Positions 16,892 to 29,564 of a stretch of 64,000 nt of DNA are shown here, one piece after another. The DNA comes from Cladorhizidae sp. MBARI D1340-BT2 (lineage: Eukaryota > Porifera > Demospongiae > Poecilosclerida > Cladorhizidae), in assembly GCA_028752905.1 (NCBI GenBank), contig JAQNBH010000011.1, positions 3,224,322 to 3,288,321 on the forward strand, given 5' to 3'. The translations under genes and the position numbers were made by a program. Numbering within the stretch: position 1 is the first letter of the stretch; each line of letters opens with the position of its first letter. The notes under the pieces were generated by a model. That model was not told the origin of the DNA and made no database searches. It saw nothing but the letters and a program-made list of their open reading frames with translations.

Positions 16892-18694
16892 CATGGATAT
16901 CAGAAGAAACGTACACTGCCTGACTCTACCGAATCTCATGACTCAGTTTCTGCTGCTGTCAGCAAAGTACCCTGGCTTGGAGATGACTCAGAGTCATCTA
17001 CAAAGAACAGCCAGGAGGCCGAGGATGTTGGCAATGATACATAGGTCAGAGTGTAATGATAGGTCAGAGTGTAATGATAGGTCAGAGCGTAATGGTAGGT
17101 CAGAGTGTAATGGTAGGTCAGAGTGTAATGATAGGTCAGAGCGTAATGATAGGTCAGAGTGTAATGATAGGTCGGTGTAATGATAGGTCAGAGCGTAATG
17201 ATGCATCTGAGGAGATCTGAGGAGAATCCCACACAGCAGTCCACTTCTGCTGTTATATCAACTTCACTGTCAGAAGAAACAGCTCTAGGCTGTCAAGTTT
17301 CTGGCAGCAAAGTTCTGCTGTTACGTACATCAACTTCACTGTCAGAAGAAACAGCTCTAGGCTAGTCAAGTTTCTGGCAGCAAAGTTCTGCTGTTACGTA
17401 CATCAACTTCACTGTCAGAAGAAACAGCTCTAGGCTAGTCAAGTTTCTGGCAGCAAAGTTCTGCTGTTACGTACATCAACTTCACTGTCAGAAGAAACAG
17501 CTCTAGGCTAGTCAAGTTTCTGGCAGCAAAGTTCTGCTGTTATATCAACTTCACTGTCAGAAGAAACAGCTCTAGGCTAGTCAAGTTTCTGGCAGCAAAG
17601 GTGATGTTATGGGAAACAAGCTGAAGCTGAAGTTCCAGCCACTGGCAAGAGAAATCTCGTGGATAAGTTACAACTCTATGAGCAATGGGTTGTGTCGGTA
17701 CTGTCCCCATATTTACAAGGAGCATAGGGAAGTACTGAAGGAAGCACACAGAGGGAGCTTGGATTTCTCGCCAAGTGTTCAACTGGAAAAAGGCACTGGA
17801 TAAAATGAAAGCACACGAAGCTTCAGCATGGCACAAGGTAGCAAAGGCCAAAGCAGAGGCGGAGAAACAACCCCAAGCTGGAGGACCTGTAATCTTTCAA
17901 CTCAAGCAGGGGAGAGAGAGGTACGGTGAACAGGTGACGCAACAAAACCATGCGTGTGCTGATCAAGAAGTTGTTGAGGATCATGTGCTTTTTGTGTAAA
18001 CAGAAAATAGCACATTTTGATGATGTGGTTCAGCTTATGGTGGAGAGAAGTAAGGAAACATTTAGATACATGTACAGCTCCAAGAAATGCCAACTTCTGC
18101 TCTCATGTGGCCCTAAGTGAGTATCTTGATGCCATCAGCCTGTGGATCCAACAAGGTATCCTCAAATCTCTTTAAAGAAGCTGCATTCTGTTCAATACTG
18201 GCTGATGAGTAGATCTGCTTCAGATGGGTTGACAGTTCTGGTTCACCAATGGAACATTTCCTGGGACTTGTTAGCCTTTCTGCATGTGATGCTGTTTCAA
18301 TATTCGCTGCACTGAAAGCTTTCCTAGCGGACAATGGCATTGATGCTGGGAAACTGAGAGGACAGGGATATGACGGGGCTGCTACCTTCTCAGGCACGGA
18401 GAATGGAGTCCAAATATTAATCCACACACTGGCACCACGAGCATTGTTTGTGCACTGTAGGGCACATGTTCTGCAGCTTTGCTGTGTTTCAGCTGCTAGA
18501 TGCCTGCCAAGTCTGAAGAAAGTCTTTGCAACACTGATGTCTGTTTGGAAGATGTTCCTCTTGTTCCTCTACTCTCCAAAGAAGTTTTCTGCACTGATGG
18601 AGATGCAGGCACTCAACAACCACCCCCAACTAAAGATGATCAAACCAAGTGATACCCGCCCGCGGGCTTATGTGACCTGGGAGTGGTCGTCATA
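16892..18694 (+). pseudogene. hAT transposase, dead copy in unit 1
   Basis: Fragments resemble the transposase at 58-60 kb: both begin MDIR; KKALDKMKAHEASAWHK corresponds to its zinc-finger end KKAVEKMKAHARSDFH; and GQGYDGAATFSGTENGVQ, then MIKPSDTRPRAYV, correspond to its catalytic core. Several stops and frameshifts separate the parts, and the C-terminal dimerisation region with the catalytic Glu is missing. The N-terminal part contains expanded 18-bp repeats (17035-17200, encoding DRSECN) and the 73-bp array. A CAGGGTTTCATCCAACTGGG hAT-like end lies upstream near 16597. Confidence 0.8.
17235..17605. repeat. 73-bp minisatellite inside hAT relic, about 5 copies
   Basis: Copies of TTCACTGTCAGAAGAAACAG, CTCTAGGCTAGTCAAGTTTC and TGGCAGCAAAGTTCTGCTG. 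Units 2-4 have a single copy, so the expansion is specific to unit 1. Confidence 0.93.
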
Positions 18695-19015
18695 GTCAGA
18701 GAATGATCGAGAAAACAGCTGCAGATTCAAGGCTAGAGACGAGAGAAAATAGCTACAAGTGAGAGTGGGCTGCACAGACAGGAAAGGTTGATGGGAGATT
18801 CATTCTGAAATAATCCCTCAATTCATTAACAAGCTCTAGCTATGGACACATGATCCCCCCTTCAAGTACGATGGGTTTGCTAAACTGGAAATGATCTCAT
18901 CTCGGTAAATTTATATCTGAGCAGGCTGTCGCCTCAACAGTCGACTGGTCAGCTCTGATTATCATATTGCAATATGATGACATCAACACTGCACACATCA
19001 GTATACTATATTGGG

Positions 19016-20417
19016 CCTTCAGCTATGCTAGGGCTAGGACAATGGCTAGAGCAATGATCTGTAATGTATTAGGCCATCAGCTATGCTAGGGTTAGAACAA
19101 TGGCTACAGCAATGATCTGTAATGTATTAGGCTTCAGCTATGCTAGGGCTAGGACAATGTCTAGAGCAATGATCTGTAATGTATTAGGCTTCAGCTATGC
19201 TAGGGCTAGGACAATGGCTAGAGCAATGATCCGTAATGTATTAGGCCATCAGCTATGCTAGGGCTAGGACAATGGCTAGAGCAATGATCTGTAATGTATT
19301 AGGCCATCAGCTATGCTAGGGTTAGAACAATGGCTACAGCAATGATCTGTAATGTATTAGGCTTCAGCTATGCTAGGGCTAGGACAATGTCTAGAGCAAT
19401 GATCTGTAATGTATTAGGCTTCAGCTATGCTAGGGCTAGGACAATGGCTAGAGCAATGATCTGTAATGTATTAGGCCATCAGCTATGCTAGGGCTAGGAC
19501 AATGGCTAGAGCAATGATCTGTAATGTATTAGGCCATCAGCTATGCTAGGGCTAGGACAATGGTTAGAGCAATGATCTGTAATGTATTAGGCTTCAGCTA
19601 TGCTAGGGCTAGGACAATGGCTAGAGCAATGATCTGTAATGTATTAGGCTTCAGCTATGCTAAGGCTAGGACAATGGCTAGAGCAATGATCTGTAATGTA
19701 TTAGGCCATCAGCTATGCTAGGGCTAGGACAATGGCTAGAGCAATGATCTGTAATGTATTAGGTTTCAGCTATGCTAAGGCTAGGACAATGGCTAGAGCA
19801 ATGATCTGTAATGTATTAGGCCATCAGCTATGCTAGGGCTAGGACAATGGCTAGAGCAATGATCTGTAATGTATTAGACTTCAGCTACGCTAGGGCTAGG
19901 ACAATGGCTAGAGCAATGATCTGTAATGTATTAGGCCATCAGCTATGCTAGGGCTAGGACAATGGCTAGAGCAATGATCTGTAATGTATTAGGCTTCAGC
20001 TATGCTAAGGCTAGGACAATGGCTAGAGCAATGATCTGTAATGTATTAGGCCATCAGCTATGCTAGGGTTAGGACAATGGCTAGAGAAATGATCTGTAAT
20101 GTATTAGGCCATCAGCTATGCTAGGGCTAGGACAATGGCTAGAGCAATGATCTGTAATGTATTAGGCTTCAGCTATGCTAGGGCTAGGACAATGGCTAGA
20201 GCAATGATCTGTAATGTATTAGGCCATCAGCTATGCTAGGGCTAGGACAATGGCTAGAGCAATGATCTGTAATGTATTAGGCTTCAGCTATGCTAGGGCT
20301 AGGACAATGGCTAGAGCAATGATTGATCTGTAATGTATTAGGCCATCAGCTATGCTAGGGCTAGGACAATGGCTAGAGCAATGATCTGTAATGTATTAGG
20401 CTCCAGCTATGCTAAGG
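19016..20417. repeat. 56/58-bp minisatellite, unit 1
   Basis: About 24 copies of AGCTATGCTAGGGCTAGGAC, AATGGCTAGAGCAATGATCT and GTAATGTATTAGGC, ending either CATC or TTC. Variant order (GTCTAGAG, GGTTAGAAC, GACTTCAGCTACG) is the same in units 1-4, so it is a higher-order repeat. Confidence 0.95.
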
Positions 20418-20434
20418 CTCCTGGGAGTTTAATT

Positions 20435-20956
20435 GGGGGGGGGGTCGATGGTATTTTTTAATTTTTTTACTTGTGGTTAAAACTTTAGAGCTCCGTAGAT
20501 TCTGCAAACTTCATGGTAGGGACTTGATATATAGCTCAAAAGATAGGTCTCTCTGTGTGCTCTCTTTTGATACTAAAATATGTTTCATGGGTATAACTAT
20601 AGGCAAGTTACTAGACCCTAAAGTGGAGGGACCTCAAAAACCAGAATCCCTGCAACCTCCGCCAAAATTACTCCAGGTTGCTAAGTGCAAAAAAATTGAA
20701 AGGTACGAGTGGCTAGAGGAAGCTCTAGTGCATGCAACGACCTTTTTGATTAGGCATTAAAAATTTATTACCTGGTCAAGCACGCGGTTAAAAATTTATT
20801 ACCTGGTCAAGCACGCGGGTGAAAAATTGAGGTGAAAATAGACCTATCTTTGAGCTATATATCAAGTCCATACCATGAAGTTTGCAGAATCTACGGAGCT
20901 CTAAAGTTTTAACCACAAGTAAAAATTAAAAAAATTAAAAAATACCATCGACCCCC
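20435..20956. mobile_element. Fold-back element copy 2
   Basis: Same arms as copy 1, with an internal duplication AAATTTATTACCTGGTCAAG near 20760-20810. The open frame of 95-130 codons across the left arm and loop is not conserved in other copies and is not considered a gene. Confidence 0.85.
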
Positions 20957-21144
20957 AGGCCCAGTGTTCAGTTTCTAAAAATAACCTAGCCAATCTGCAC
21001 AATGAGAATCTGAATAGCTAAAGTTCACATAGAGAGGGAGACCCCTGGCAGGGTTTCATCCAACTGGGGGGAGTTCAGCAGGAACGGTATATAGATAGAT
21101 TAGTCAGTGCTACTGTGCAGCCACCCACATTACACGACGATTGG

Positions 21145-21175
<31 letters not shown>

Positions 21176-21350
21176 ATGCCAGTTCTGACTTGATTGGCCG
21201 ATGAAGACAATAACCTGAGCCTGGAAGCCATTTGGAAATTCCCTACTGGTAGTGGCCCTGGGGGTTCTCTACAGTCAGGTCAACTTCTAAAATTTATAAC
21301 CTGAGCCTGCCACTGCACTTCCAGTCGTCACACAAGTCATCATTCATTAT

Positions 21351-22800
21351 CATGGATATCAGAAGAAACGTACACTGCCTGACTCTACCGACTCTCATGA
21401 CTCAGTTTCTACTGCTGTCAGCAAAGTACCCTGGCTTGGAGATGACTCAGAGTCATCTACAAAGAACAGCCAGGAGGCCAAGGATGTTGGCAATGATAGG
21501 TCAGAGTGTAATGATAGGTCAGAGTGTAATGATAGGTCAGAGTGTAATGGTAGGTCAGAGTGTAATGATAGGTCAGAGTGTAATGATAGGTCAGAGCGTA
21601 ATGATGCATCTGAGGAGAATCCCACACAGCAGTCCACTTCTGCTGTTACATCAGCTTCACTGTCAGAAGAAACAGCTCTAGGCTAGTCAAGTTTCTGGCA
21701 GCAAAGGTGATGTTATGGGAAACAAGCTGAAGCTGAAGTTCCAGCCACTGGCAAGAGAAATCTCGTGGATAAGTTACAACTCTATGAGCAATGGGTTGTG
21801 TCGGTACTGTCCCCATATTTACAAGGAGCATAGGGAAGTACTGAAGGAAGCACACAGAGGGAGCTTGGATTTCTCGCCAAGTGTTCAACTGGAAAAAGGC
21901 ACTGGATAAAATGAAAGCACACGAAGCTTCAGCATGGCACAAGGTAGCAAAGGCCAAAGCAGAGGCGGAGAAACAACCCCAAGCTGGAGGACCTGTAATC
22001 TTTCAACTCAAGCAGGGGAGAGAGAGGTACGGTGAACAGGTGACGCAACAAAACCATGCGTGTGCTGATCAAGAAGTTGTTGAGGATCATGTGCTTTTTG
22101 TGTAAACAGAAAATAGCACATTTTGATGATGTGGTTCAGCTTATGGTGGAGAGAAGTAAGGAAACATTTAGATACATGTACAGCTCCAAGAAATGCCAAC
22201 TTCTGCTCTCATGTGGCCCTAAGTGAGTATCTTGATGCCATCAGCCTGTGGATCCAACAAGGTATCCTCAAATCTCTTTAAAGAAGCTGCATTCTGTTCA
22301 ATACTGGCTGATGAGTAGATCTGCTTCAGATGGGTTGACAGTTCTGGTTCACCAATGGAACATTTCCTGGGACTTGTTAGCCTTTCTGCATGTGATGCTG
22401 TTTCAATATTCGCTGCACTGAAAGCTTTCCTAGCGGACAATGGCATTGATGCTGGGAAACTGAGAGGACAGGGATATGACGGGGCTGCTACCTTCTCAGG
22501 CACGGAGAATGGAGTCCAAATATTAATCCACACACTGGCACCACGAGCATTGTTTGTGCACTGTAGGGCACATGTTCTGCAGCTTTGCTGTGTTTCAGCT
22601 GCTAGATGCCTGCCAAGTCTGAAGAAAGTCTTTGCAACACTGATGTCTGTTTGGAAGATGTTCCTCTTGTTCCTCTACTCTCCAAAGAAGTTTTCTGCAC
22701 TGATGGAGATGCAGGCACTCAACAACCACCCCCAACTAAAGATGATCAAACCAAGTGATACCCGCCCGCGGGCTTATGTGACCTGGGAGTGGTCGTCATA
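21351..22800 (+). pseudogene. hAT transposase, dead copy in unit 2
   Basis: Same broken transposase as in unit 1 but with fewer 18-bp repeats and no 73-bp expansion. Stops lie between the MDIR start, the zinc-finger-like segment and the 148-codon core segment 22355-22801. The core keeps GYDGAATFSG but has lost the hAT C-terminal region. Confidence 0.8.
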
Positions 22801-23120
22801 GTCAGAGAATGATCGAGAAAACAGCTGCAGATTCAAGGCTAGAGACGAGAGAAAATAGCTACAAGTGAGAGTGGGCTGCACAGACAGGAAAGGTTGATGG
22901 GAGATTCATTCTGAAATAATCCCTCAATTCATTAACAAGCTCTAGCTATGGACACATGATCCCCCCTTCAAGTACGATGGGTTTGCTAAACTGGAAATGA
23001 TCTCATCTCGGTAAATTTATATCTGAGCAGGCTGTCGCCTCAACAGTCGACTGGTCAGCTCTGATTATCATATTGCAATATGATGACATCAACACTGCAC
23101 ACATCAGTATACTATATTGG

Positions 23121-24523
23121 GCCTTCAGCTATGCTAGGGCTAGGACAATGGCTAGAGCAATGATCTGTAATGTATTAGGCCATCAGCTATGCTAGGGTTA
23201 GAACAATGGCTACAGCAATGATCTGTAATGTATTAGGCTTCAGCTATGCTAGGGCTAGGACAATGTCTAGAGCAATGATCTGTAATGTATTAGGCTTCAG
23301 CTATGCTAGGGCTAGGACAATGGCTAGAGCAATGATCCGTAATGTATTAGGCCATCAGCTATGCTAGGGCTAGGACAATGGCTAGAGCAATGATCTGTAA
23401 TGTATTAGGCCATCAGCTATGCTAGGGTTAGAACAATGGCTACAGCAATGATCTGTAATGTATTAGGCTTCAGCTATGCTAGGGCTAGGACAATGTCTAG
23501 AGCAATGATCTGTAATGTATTAGGCTTCAGCTATGCTAGGGCTAGGACAATGGCTAGAGCAATGATCTGTAATGTATTAGGCCATCAGCTATGCTAGGGC
23601 TAGGACAATGGCTAGAGCAATGATCTGTAATGTATTAGGCCATCAGCTATGCTAGGGCTAGGACAATGGTTAGAGCAATGATCTGTAATGTATTAGGCTT
23701 CAGCTATGCTAGGGCTAGGACAATGGCTAGAGCAATGATCTGTAATGTATTAGGCTTCAGCTATGCTAAGGCTAGGACAATGGCTAGAGCAATGATCTGT
23801 AATGTATTAGGCCATCAGCTATGCTAGGGCTAGGACAATGGCTAGAGCAATGATCTGTAATGTATTAGGTTTCAGCTATGCTAAGGCTAGGACAATGGCT
23901 AGAGCAATGATCTGTAATGTATTAGGCCATCAGCTATGCTAGGGCTAGGACAATGGCTAGAGCAATGATCTGTAATGTATTAGACTTCAGCTACGCTAGG
24001 GCTAGGACAATGGCTAGAGCAATGATCTGTAATGTATTAGGCCATCAGCTATGCTAGGGCTAGGACAATGGCTAGAGCAATGATCTGTAATGTATTAGGC
24101 TTCAGCTATGCTAAGGCTAGGACAATGGCTAGAGCAATGATCTGTAATGTATTAGGCCATCAGCTATGCTAGGGTTAGGACAATGGCTAGAGAAATGATC
24201 TGTAATGTATTAGGCCATCAGCTATGCTAGGGCTAGGACAATGGCTAGAGCAATGATCTGTAATGTATTAGGCTTCAGCTATGCTAGGGCTAGGACAATG
24301 GCTAGAGCAATGATCTGTAATGTATTAGGCCATCAGCTATGCTAGGGCTAGGACAATGGCTAGAGCAATGATCTGTAATGTATTAGGCTTCAGCTATGCT
24401 AGGGCTAGGACAATGGCTAGAGCAATGATTGATCTGTAATGTATTAGGCCATCAGCTATGCTAGGGCTAGGACAATGGCTAGAGCAATGATCTGTAATGT
24501 ATTAGGCTCCAGCTATGCTAAGG
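23121..24523. repeat. 56/58-bp minisatellite, unit 2
   Basis: Same variant order as in unit 1, including the CCGTAATG variant at 23338. Confidence 0.95.
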
Positions 24524-24540
24524 CTCCTGGGAGTTTAATT

Positions 24541-25063
24541 GGGGGGGGGGGTCGATGGTATTTTTTTATTTTTTTACTTGTGGTTAAAACTTTAGAGCTC
24601 CGTAGATTCTGCAAACTTCATGGTAGGGACTTGATATATAGCTCAAAAGATAGGTCTCTCTGTGTGCTCTCTTTTGATACTAAAATATGTTTCATGGGTA
24701 TAACTATAGGCAAGTTACTAGACCCTAAAGTGGAGGGACCTCAAAAACCAGAATCCCTGCAACCTCCGCCAAAATTACTCCAGGTTGCTAAGTGCAAAAA
24801 AATTGAAAGGTACGAGTGGCTAGAGGAAGCTCTAGTGCATGCAACGACCTTTTTGATTAGGCATTAAAAATTTATTACCTGGTCAAGCACGCGGTTAAAA
24901 ATTTATTACCTGGTCAAGCACGCGGGTGAAAAATTGAGGTGAAAATAGACCTATCTTTGAGCTATATATCAAGTCCATACCATGAAGTTTGCAGAATCTA
25001 CGGAGCTCTAAAGTTTTAACCACAAGTAAAAATTAAAAAAATTAAAAAATACCATCGACCCCC
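24541..25063. mobile_element. Fold-back element copy 3
   Basis: Identical in plan to copy 2. An open frame of 130 codons runs from the minisatellite into it. Confidence 0.85.
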
Positions 25064-25250
25064 AGGCCCAGTGTTCAGTTTCTAAAAATAACCTAGCCAA
25101 TCTGCACAATGAGAATCTGAATAGCTAAAGTTCACATAGAGAGGGAGACCCCTGGCAGGGTTTCATCCAACTGGGGGGAGTTCAGCAGGAACGGTATATA
25201 GATAGATTAGTCAGTGCTACTGTGCAGCCACCCACATTACACGACGATTG

Positions 25251-25281
<31 letters not shown>

Positions 25282-25456
25282 ATGCCAGTTCTGACTTGAT
25301 TGGCCGATGAAGACAATAACCTGAGCCTGGAAGCCATTTGGAAATTCCCTACTGGTAGTGGCCCTGGGGGTTCTCTACAGTCAGGTCAACTTCTAAAATT
25401 TATAACCTGAGCCTGCCACTGCACTTCCAGTCGTCACACAAGTCATCATTCATTAT

Positions 25457-26906
25457 CATGGATATCAGAAGAAACGTACACTGCCTGACTCTACCGACTC
25501 TCATGACTCAGTTTCTACTGCTGTCAGCAAAGTACCCTGGCTTGGAGATGACTCAGAGTCATCTACAAAGAACAGCCAGGAGGCCAAGGATGTTGGCAAT
25601 GATAGGTCAGAGTGTAATGATAGGTCAGAGTGTAATGATAGGTCAGAGTGTAATGGTAGGTCAGAGTGTAATGATAGGTCAGAGTGTAATGATAGGTCAG
25701 AGCGTAATGATGCATCTGAGGAGAATCCCACACAGCAGTCCACTTCTGCTGTTACATCAGCTTCACTGTCAGAAGAAACAGCTCTAGGCTAGTCAAGTTT
25801 CTGGCAGCAAAGGTGATGTTATGGGAAACAAGCTGAAGCTGAAGTTCCAGCCACTGGCAAGAGAAATCTCGTGGATAAGTTACAACTCTATGAGCAATGG
25901 GTTGTGTCGGTACTGTCCCCATATTTACAAGGAGCATAGGGAAGTACTGAAGGAAGCACACAGAGGGAGCTTGGATTTCTCGCCAAGTGTTCAACTGGAA
26001 AAAGGCACTGGATAAAATGAAAGCACACGAAGCTTCAGCATGGCACAAGGTAGCAAAGGCCAAAGCAGAGGCGGAGAAACAACCCCAAGCTGGAGGACCT
26101 GTAATCTTTCAACTCAAGCAGGGGAGAGAGAGGTACGGTGAACAGGTGACGCAACAAAACCATGCGTGTGCTGATCAAGAAGTTGTTGAGGATCATGTGC
26201 TTTTTGTGTAAACAGAAAATAGCACATTTTGATGATGTGGTTCAGCTTATGGTGGAGAGAAGTAAGGAAACATTTAGATACATGTACAGCTCCAAGAAAT
26301 GCCAACTTCTGCTCTCATGTGGCCCTAAGTGAGTATCTTGATGCCATCAGCCTGTGGATCCAACAAGGTATCCTCAAATCTCTTTAAAGAAGCTGCATTC
26401 TGTTCAATACTGGCTGATGAGTAGATCTGCTTCAGATGGGTTGACAGTTCTGGTTCACCAATGGAACATTTCCTGGGACTTGTTAGCCTTTCTGCATGTG
26501 ATGCTGTTTCAATATTCGCTGCACTGAAAGCTTTCCTAGCGGACAATGGCATTGATGCTGGGAAACTGAGAGGACAGGGATATGACGGGGCTGCTACCTT
26601 CTCAGGCACGGAGAATGGAGTCCAAATATTAATCCACACACTGGCACCACGAGCATTGTTTGTGCACTGTAGGGCACATGTTCTGCAGCTTTGCTGTGTT
26701 TCAGCTGCTAGATGCCTGCCAAGTCTGAAGAAAGTCTTTGCAACACTGATGTCTGTTTGGAAGATGTTCCTCTTGTTCCTCTACTCTCCAAAGAAGTTTT
26801 CTGCACTGATGGAGATGCAGGCACTCAACAACCACCCCCAACTAAAGATGATCAAACCAAGTGATACCCGCCCGCGGGCTTATGTGACCTGGGAGTGGTC
26901 GTCATA
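25457..26906 (+). pseudogene. hAT transposase, dead copy in unit 3
   Basis: Carries the same stops and frame breaks as the unit 2 copy, showing that the gene was dead before the array amplified. Confidence 0.8.
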
Positions 26907-27226
26907 GTCAGAGAATGATCGAGAAAACAGCTGCAGATTCAAGGCTAGAGACGAGAGAAAATAGCTACAAGTGAGAGTGGGCTGCACAGACAGGAAAGGT
27001 TGATGGGAGATTCATTCTGAAATAATCCCTCAATTCATTAACAAGCTCTAGCTATGGACACATGATCCCCCCTTCAAGTACGATGGGTTTGCTAAACTGG
27101 AAATGATCTCATCTCGGTAAATTTATATCTGAGCAGGCTGTCGCCTCAACAGTCGACTGGTCAGCTCTGATTATCATATTGCAATATGATGACATCAACA
27201 CTGCACACATCAGTATACTATATTGG

Positions 27227-28629
27227 GCCTTCAGCTATGCTAGGGCTAGGACAATGGCTAGAGCAATGATCTGTAATGTATTAGGCCATCAGCTATGCTA
27301 GGGTTAGAACAATGGCTACAGCAATGATCTGTAATGTATTAGGCTTCAGCTATGCTAGGGCTAGGACAATGTCTAGAGCAATGATCTGTAATGTATTAGG
27401 CTTCAGCTATGCTAGGGCTAGGACAATGGCTAGAGCAATGATCCGTAATGTATTAGGCCATCAGCTATGCTAGGGCTAGGACAATGGCTAGAGCAATGAT
27501 CTGTAATGTATTAGGCCATCAGCTATGCTAGGGTTAGAACAATGGCTACAGCAATGATCTGTAATGTATTAGGCTTCAGCTATGCTAGGGCTAGGACAAT
27601 GTCTAGAGCAATGATCTGTAATGTATTAGGCTTCAGCTATGCTAGGGCTAGGACAATGGCTAGAGCAATGATCTGTAATGTATTAGGCCATCAGCTATGC
27701 TAGGGCTAGGACAATGGCTAGAGCAATGATCTGTAATGTATTAGGCCATCAGCTATGCTAGGGCTAGGACAATGGTTAGAGCAATGATCTGTAATGTATT
27801 AGGCTTCAGCTATGCTAGGGCTAGGACAATGGCTAGAGCAATGATCTGTAATGTATTAGGCTTCAGCTATGCTAAGGCTAGGACAATGGCTAGAGCAATG
27901 ATCTGTAATGTATTAGGCCATCAGCTATGCTAGGGCTAGGACAATGGCTAGAGCAATGATCTGTAATGTATTAGGTTTCAGCTATGCTAAGGCTAGGACA
28001 ATGGCTAGAGCAATGATCTGTAATGTATTAGGCCATCAGCTATGCTAGGGCTAGGACAATGGCTAGAGCAATGATCTGTAATGTATTAGACTTCAGCTAC
28101 GCTAGGGCTAGGACAATGGCTAGAGCAATGATCTGTAATGTATTAGGCCATCAGCTATGCTAGGGCTAGGACAATGGCTAGAGCAATGATCTGTAATGTA
28201 TTAGGCTTCAGCTATGCTAAGGCTAGGACAATGGCTAGAGCAATGATCTGTAATGTATTAGGCCATCAGCTATGCTAGGGTTAGGACAATGGCTAGAGAA
28301 ATGATCTGTAATGTATTAGGCCATCAGCTATGCTAGGGCTAGGACAATGGCTAGAGCAATGATCTGTAATGTATTAGGCTTCAGCTATGCTAGGGCTAGG
28401 ACAATGGCTAGAGCAATGATCTGTAATGTATTAGGCCATCAGCTATGCTAGGGCTAGGACAATGGCTAGAGCAATGATCTGTAATGTATTAGGCTTCAGC
28501 TATGCTAGGGCTAGGACAATGGCTAGAGCAATGATTGATCTGTAATGTATTAGGCCATCAGCTATGCTAGGGCTAGGACAATGGCTAGAGCAATGATCTG
28601 TAATGTATTAGGCTCCAGCTATGCTAAGG
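27227..28629. repeat. 56/58-bp minisatellite, unit 3
   Basis: Same order of variants as units 1 and 2, including the CCGTAATG variant at 27444. Confidence 0.95.
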
Positions 28630-28646
28630 CTCCTGGGAGTTTAATT

Positions 28647-29169
28647 GGGGGGGGGGGTCGATGGTATTTTTTTATTTTTTTACTTGTGGTTAAAACTTTA
28701 GAGCTCCGTAGATTCTGCAAACTTCATGGTAGGGACTTGATATATAGCTCAAAAGATAGGTCTCTCTGTGTGCTCTCTTTTGATACTAAAATATGTTTCA
28801 TGGGTATAACTATAGGCAAGTTACTAGACCCTAAAGTGGAGGGACCTCAAAAACCAGAATCCCTGCAACCTCCGCCAAAATTACTCCAGGTTGCTAAGTG
28901 CAAAAAAATTGAAAGGTACGAGTGGCTAGAGGAAGCTCTAGTGCATGCAACGACCTTTTTGATTAGGCATTAAAAATTTATTACCTGGTCAAGCACGCGG
29001 TTAAAAATTTATTACCTGGTCAAGCACGCGGGTGAAAAATTGAGGTGAAAATAGACCTATCTTTGAGCTATATATCAAGTCCATACCATGAAGTTTGCAG
29101 AATCTACGGAGCTCTAAAGTTTTAACCACAAGTAAAAATTAAAAAAATTAAAAAATACCATCGACCCCC
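28647..29169. mobile_element. Fold-back element copy 4
   Basis: As copy 3. It is followed by the TTCAGTTTCTAAAAATAACC segment shared by all units. Confidence 0.85.
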
Positions 29170-29352
29170 AGGCCCAGTGTTCAGTTTCTAAAAATAACCT
29201 AGCCAATCTGCACAATGAGAATCTGAATAGCTAAAGTTCACATAGAGAGGGAGACCCCTGGCAGGGTTTCATCCAACTGGGGGGAGTTCAGCAGGAACGG
29301 TATATAGATAGATTAGTCAGTGCTACTGTGCAGCCACCCACATTACACGACG

Positions 29353-29389
<37 letters not shown>

Positions 29390-29564
29390 ATGCCAGTTCT
29401 GACTTGATTGGCCGATGAAGACAATAACCTGAGCCTGGAAGCCATTTGGAAATTCCCTACTGGTAGTGGCCCTGGGGGTTCTCTACAGTCAGGTCAACTT
29501 CTAAAATTTATAACCTGAGCCTGCCACTGCACTTCCAGTCGTCACACAAGTCATCATTCATTAT

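Larger units (their letters stand above)
15968..20417. repeat. Tandem array unit 1 (4.45 kb)
   Basis: First unit of the four-unit array. It begins CTCCTGGGAGTTTAATT like the others. Its left part (about 16.0-17.58 kb) differs clearly from units 2-4, including an extra five-copy 73-bp repeat. From about 17.58 kb onward it matches units 2-4 almost base for base, including a shared variant at 19232. Confidence 0.9.
20418..24523. repeat. Tandem array unit 2 (4106 bp)
   Basis: Contains a fold-back element (about 20435-20956), a G tract at about 21143, a dead hAT (21351-22800) and a minisatellite (23121-24523). Spacing to unit 3 is exactly 4106 bp at several landmarks. One difference from unit 3 seen by eye is in the T/A tract after GTCGATGG (near 20458). 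Confidence 0.93.
24524..28629. repeat. Tandem array unit 3 (4106 bp)
   Basis: Fold-back at 24541-25063, hAT relic at 25457-26906, minisatellite at 27227-28629. By eye it differs from unit 2 only in homopolymer tracts near the fold-back. Confidence 0.93.

Noticed and set aside
17540..17851. Recurring minus-strand ORFs of 103 and 104 codons in each 4.1 kb unit
   Set aside because: They are antisense shadows of the hAT transposase relic and repeat only because the unit repeats.
24475..24867. 130-codon ORF repeated in units 3 and 4 (95 codons in unit 2)
   Set aside because: It runs from the minisatellite into a fold-back arm; it is frameshifted in unit 1 and absent from copies at 44 and 47 kb.
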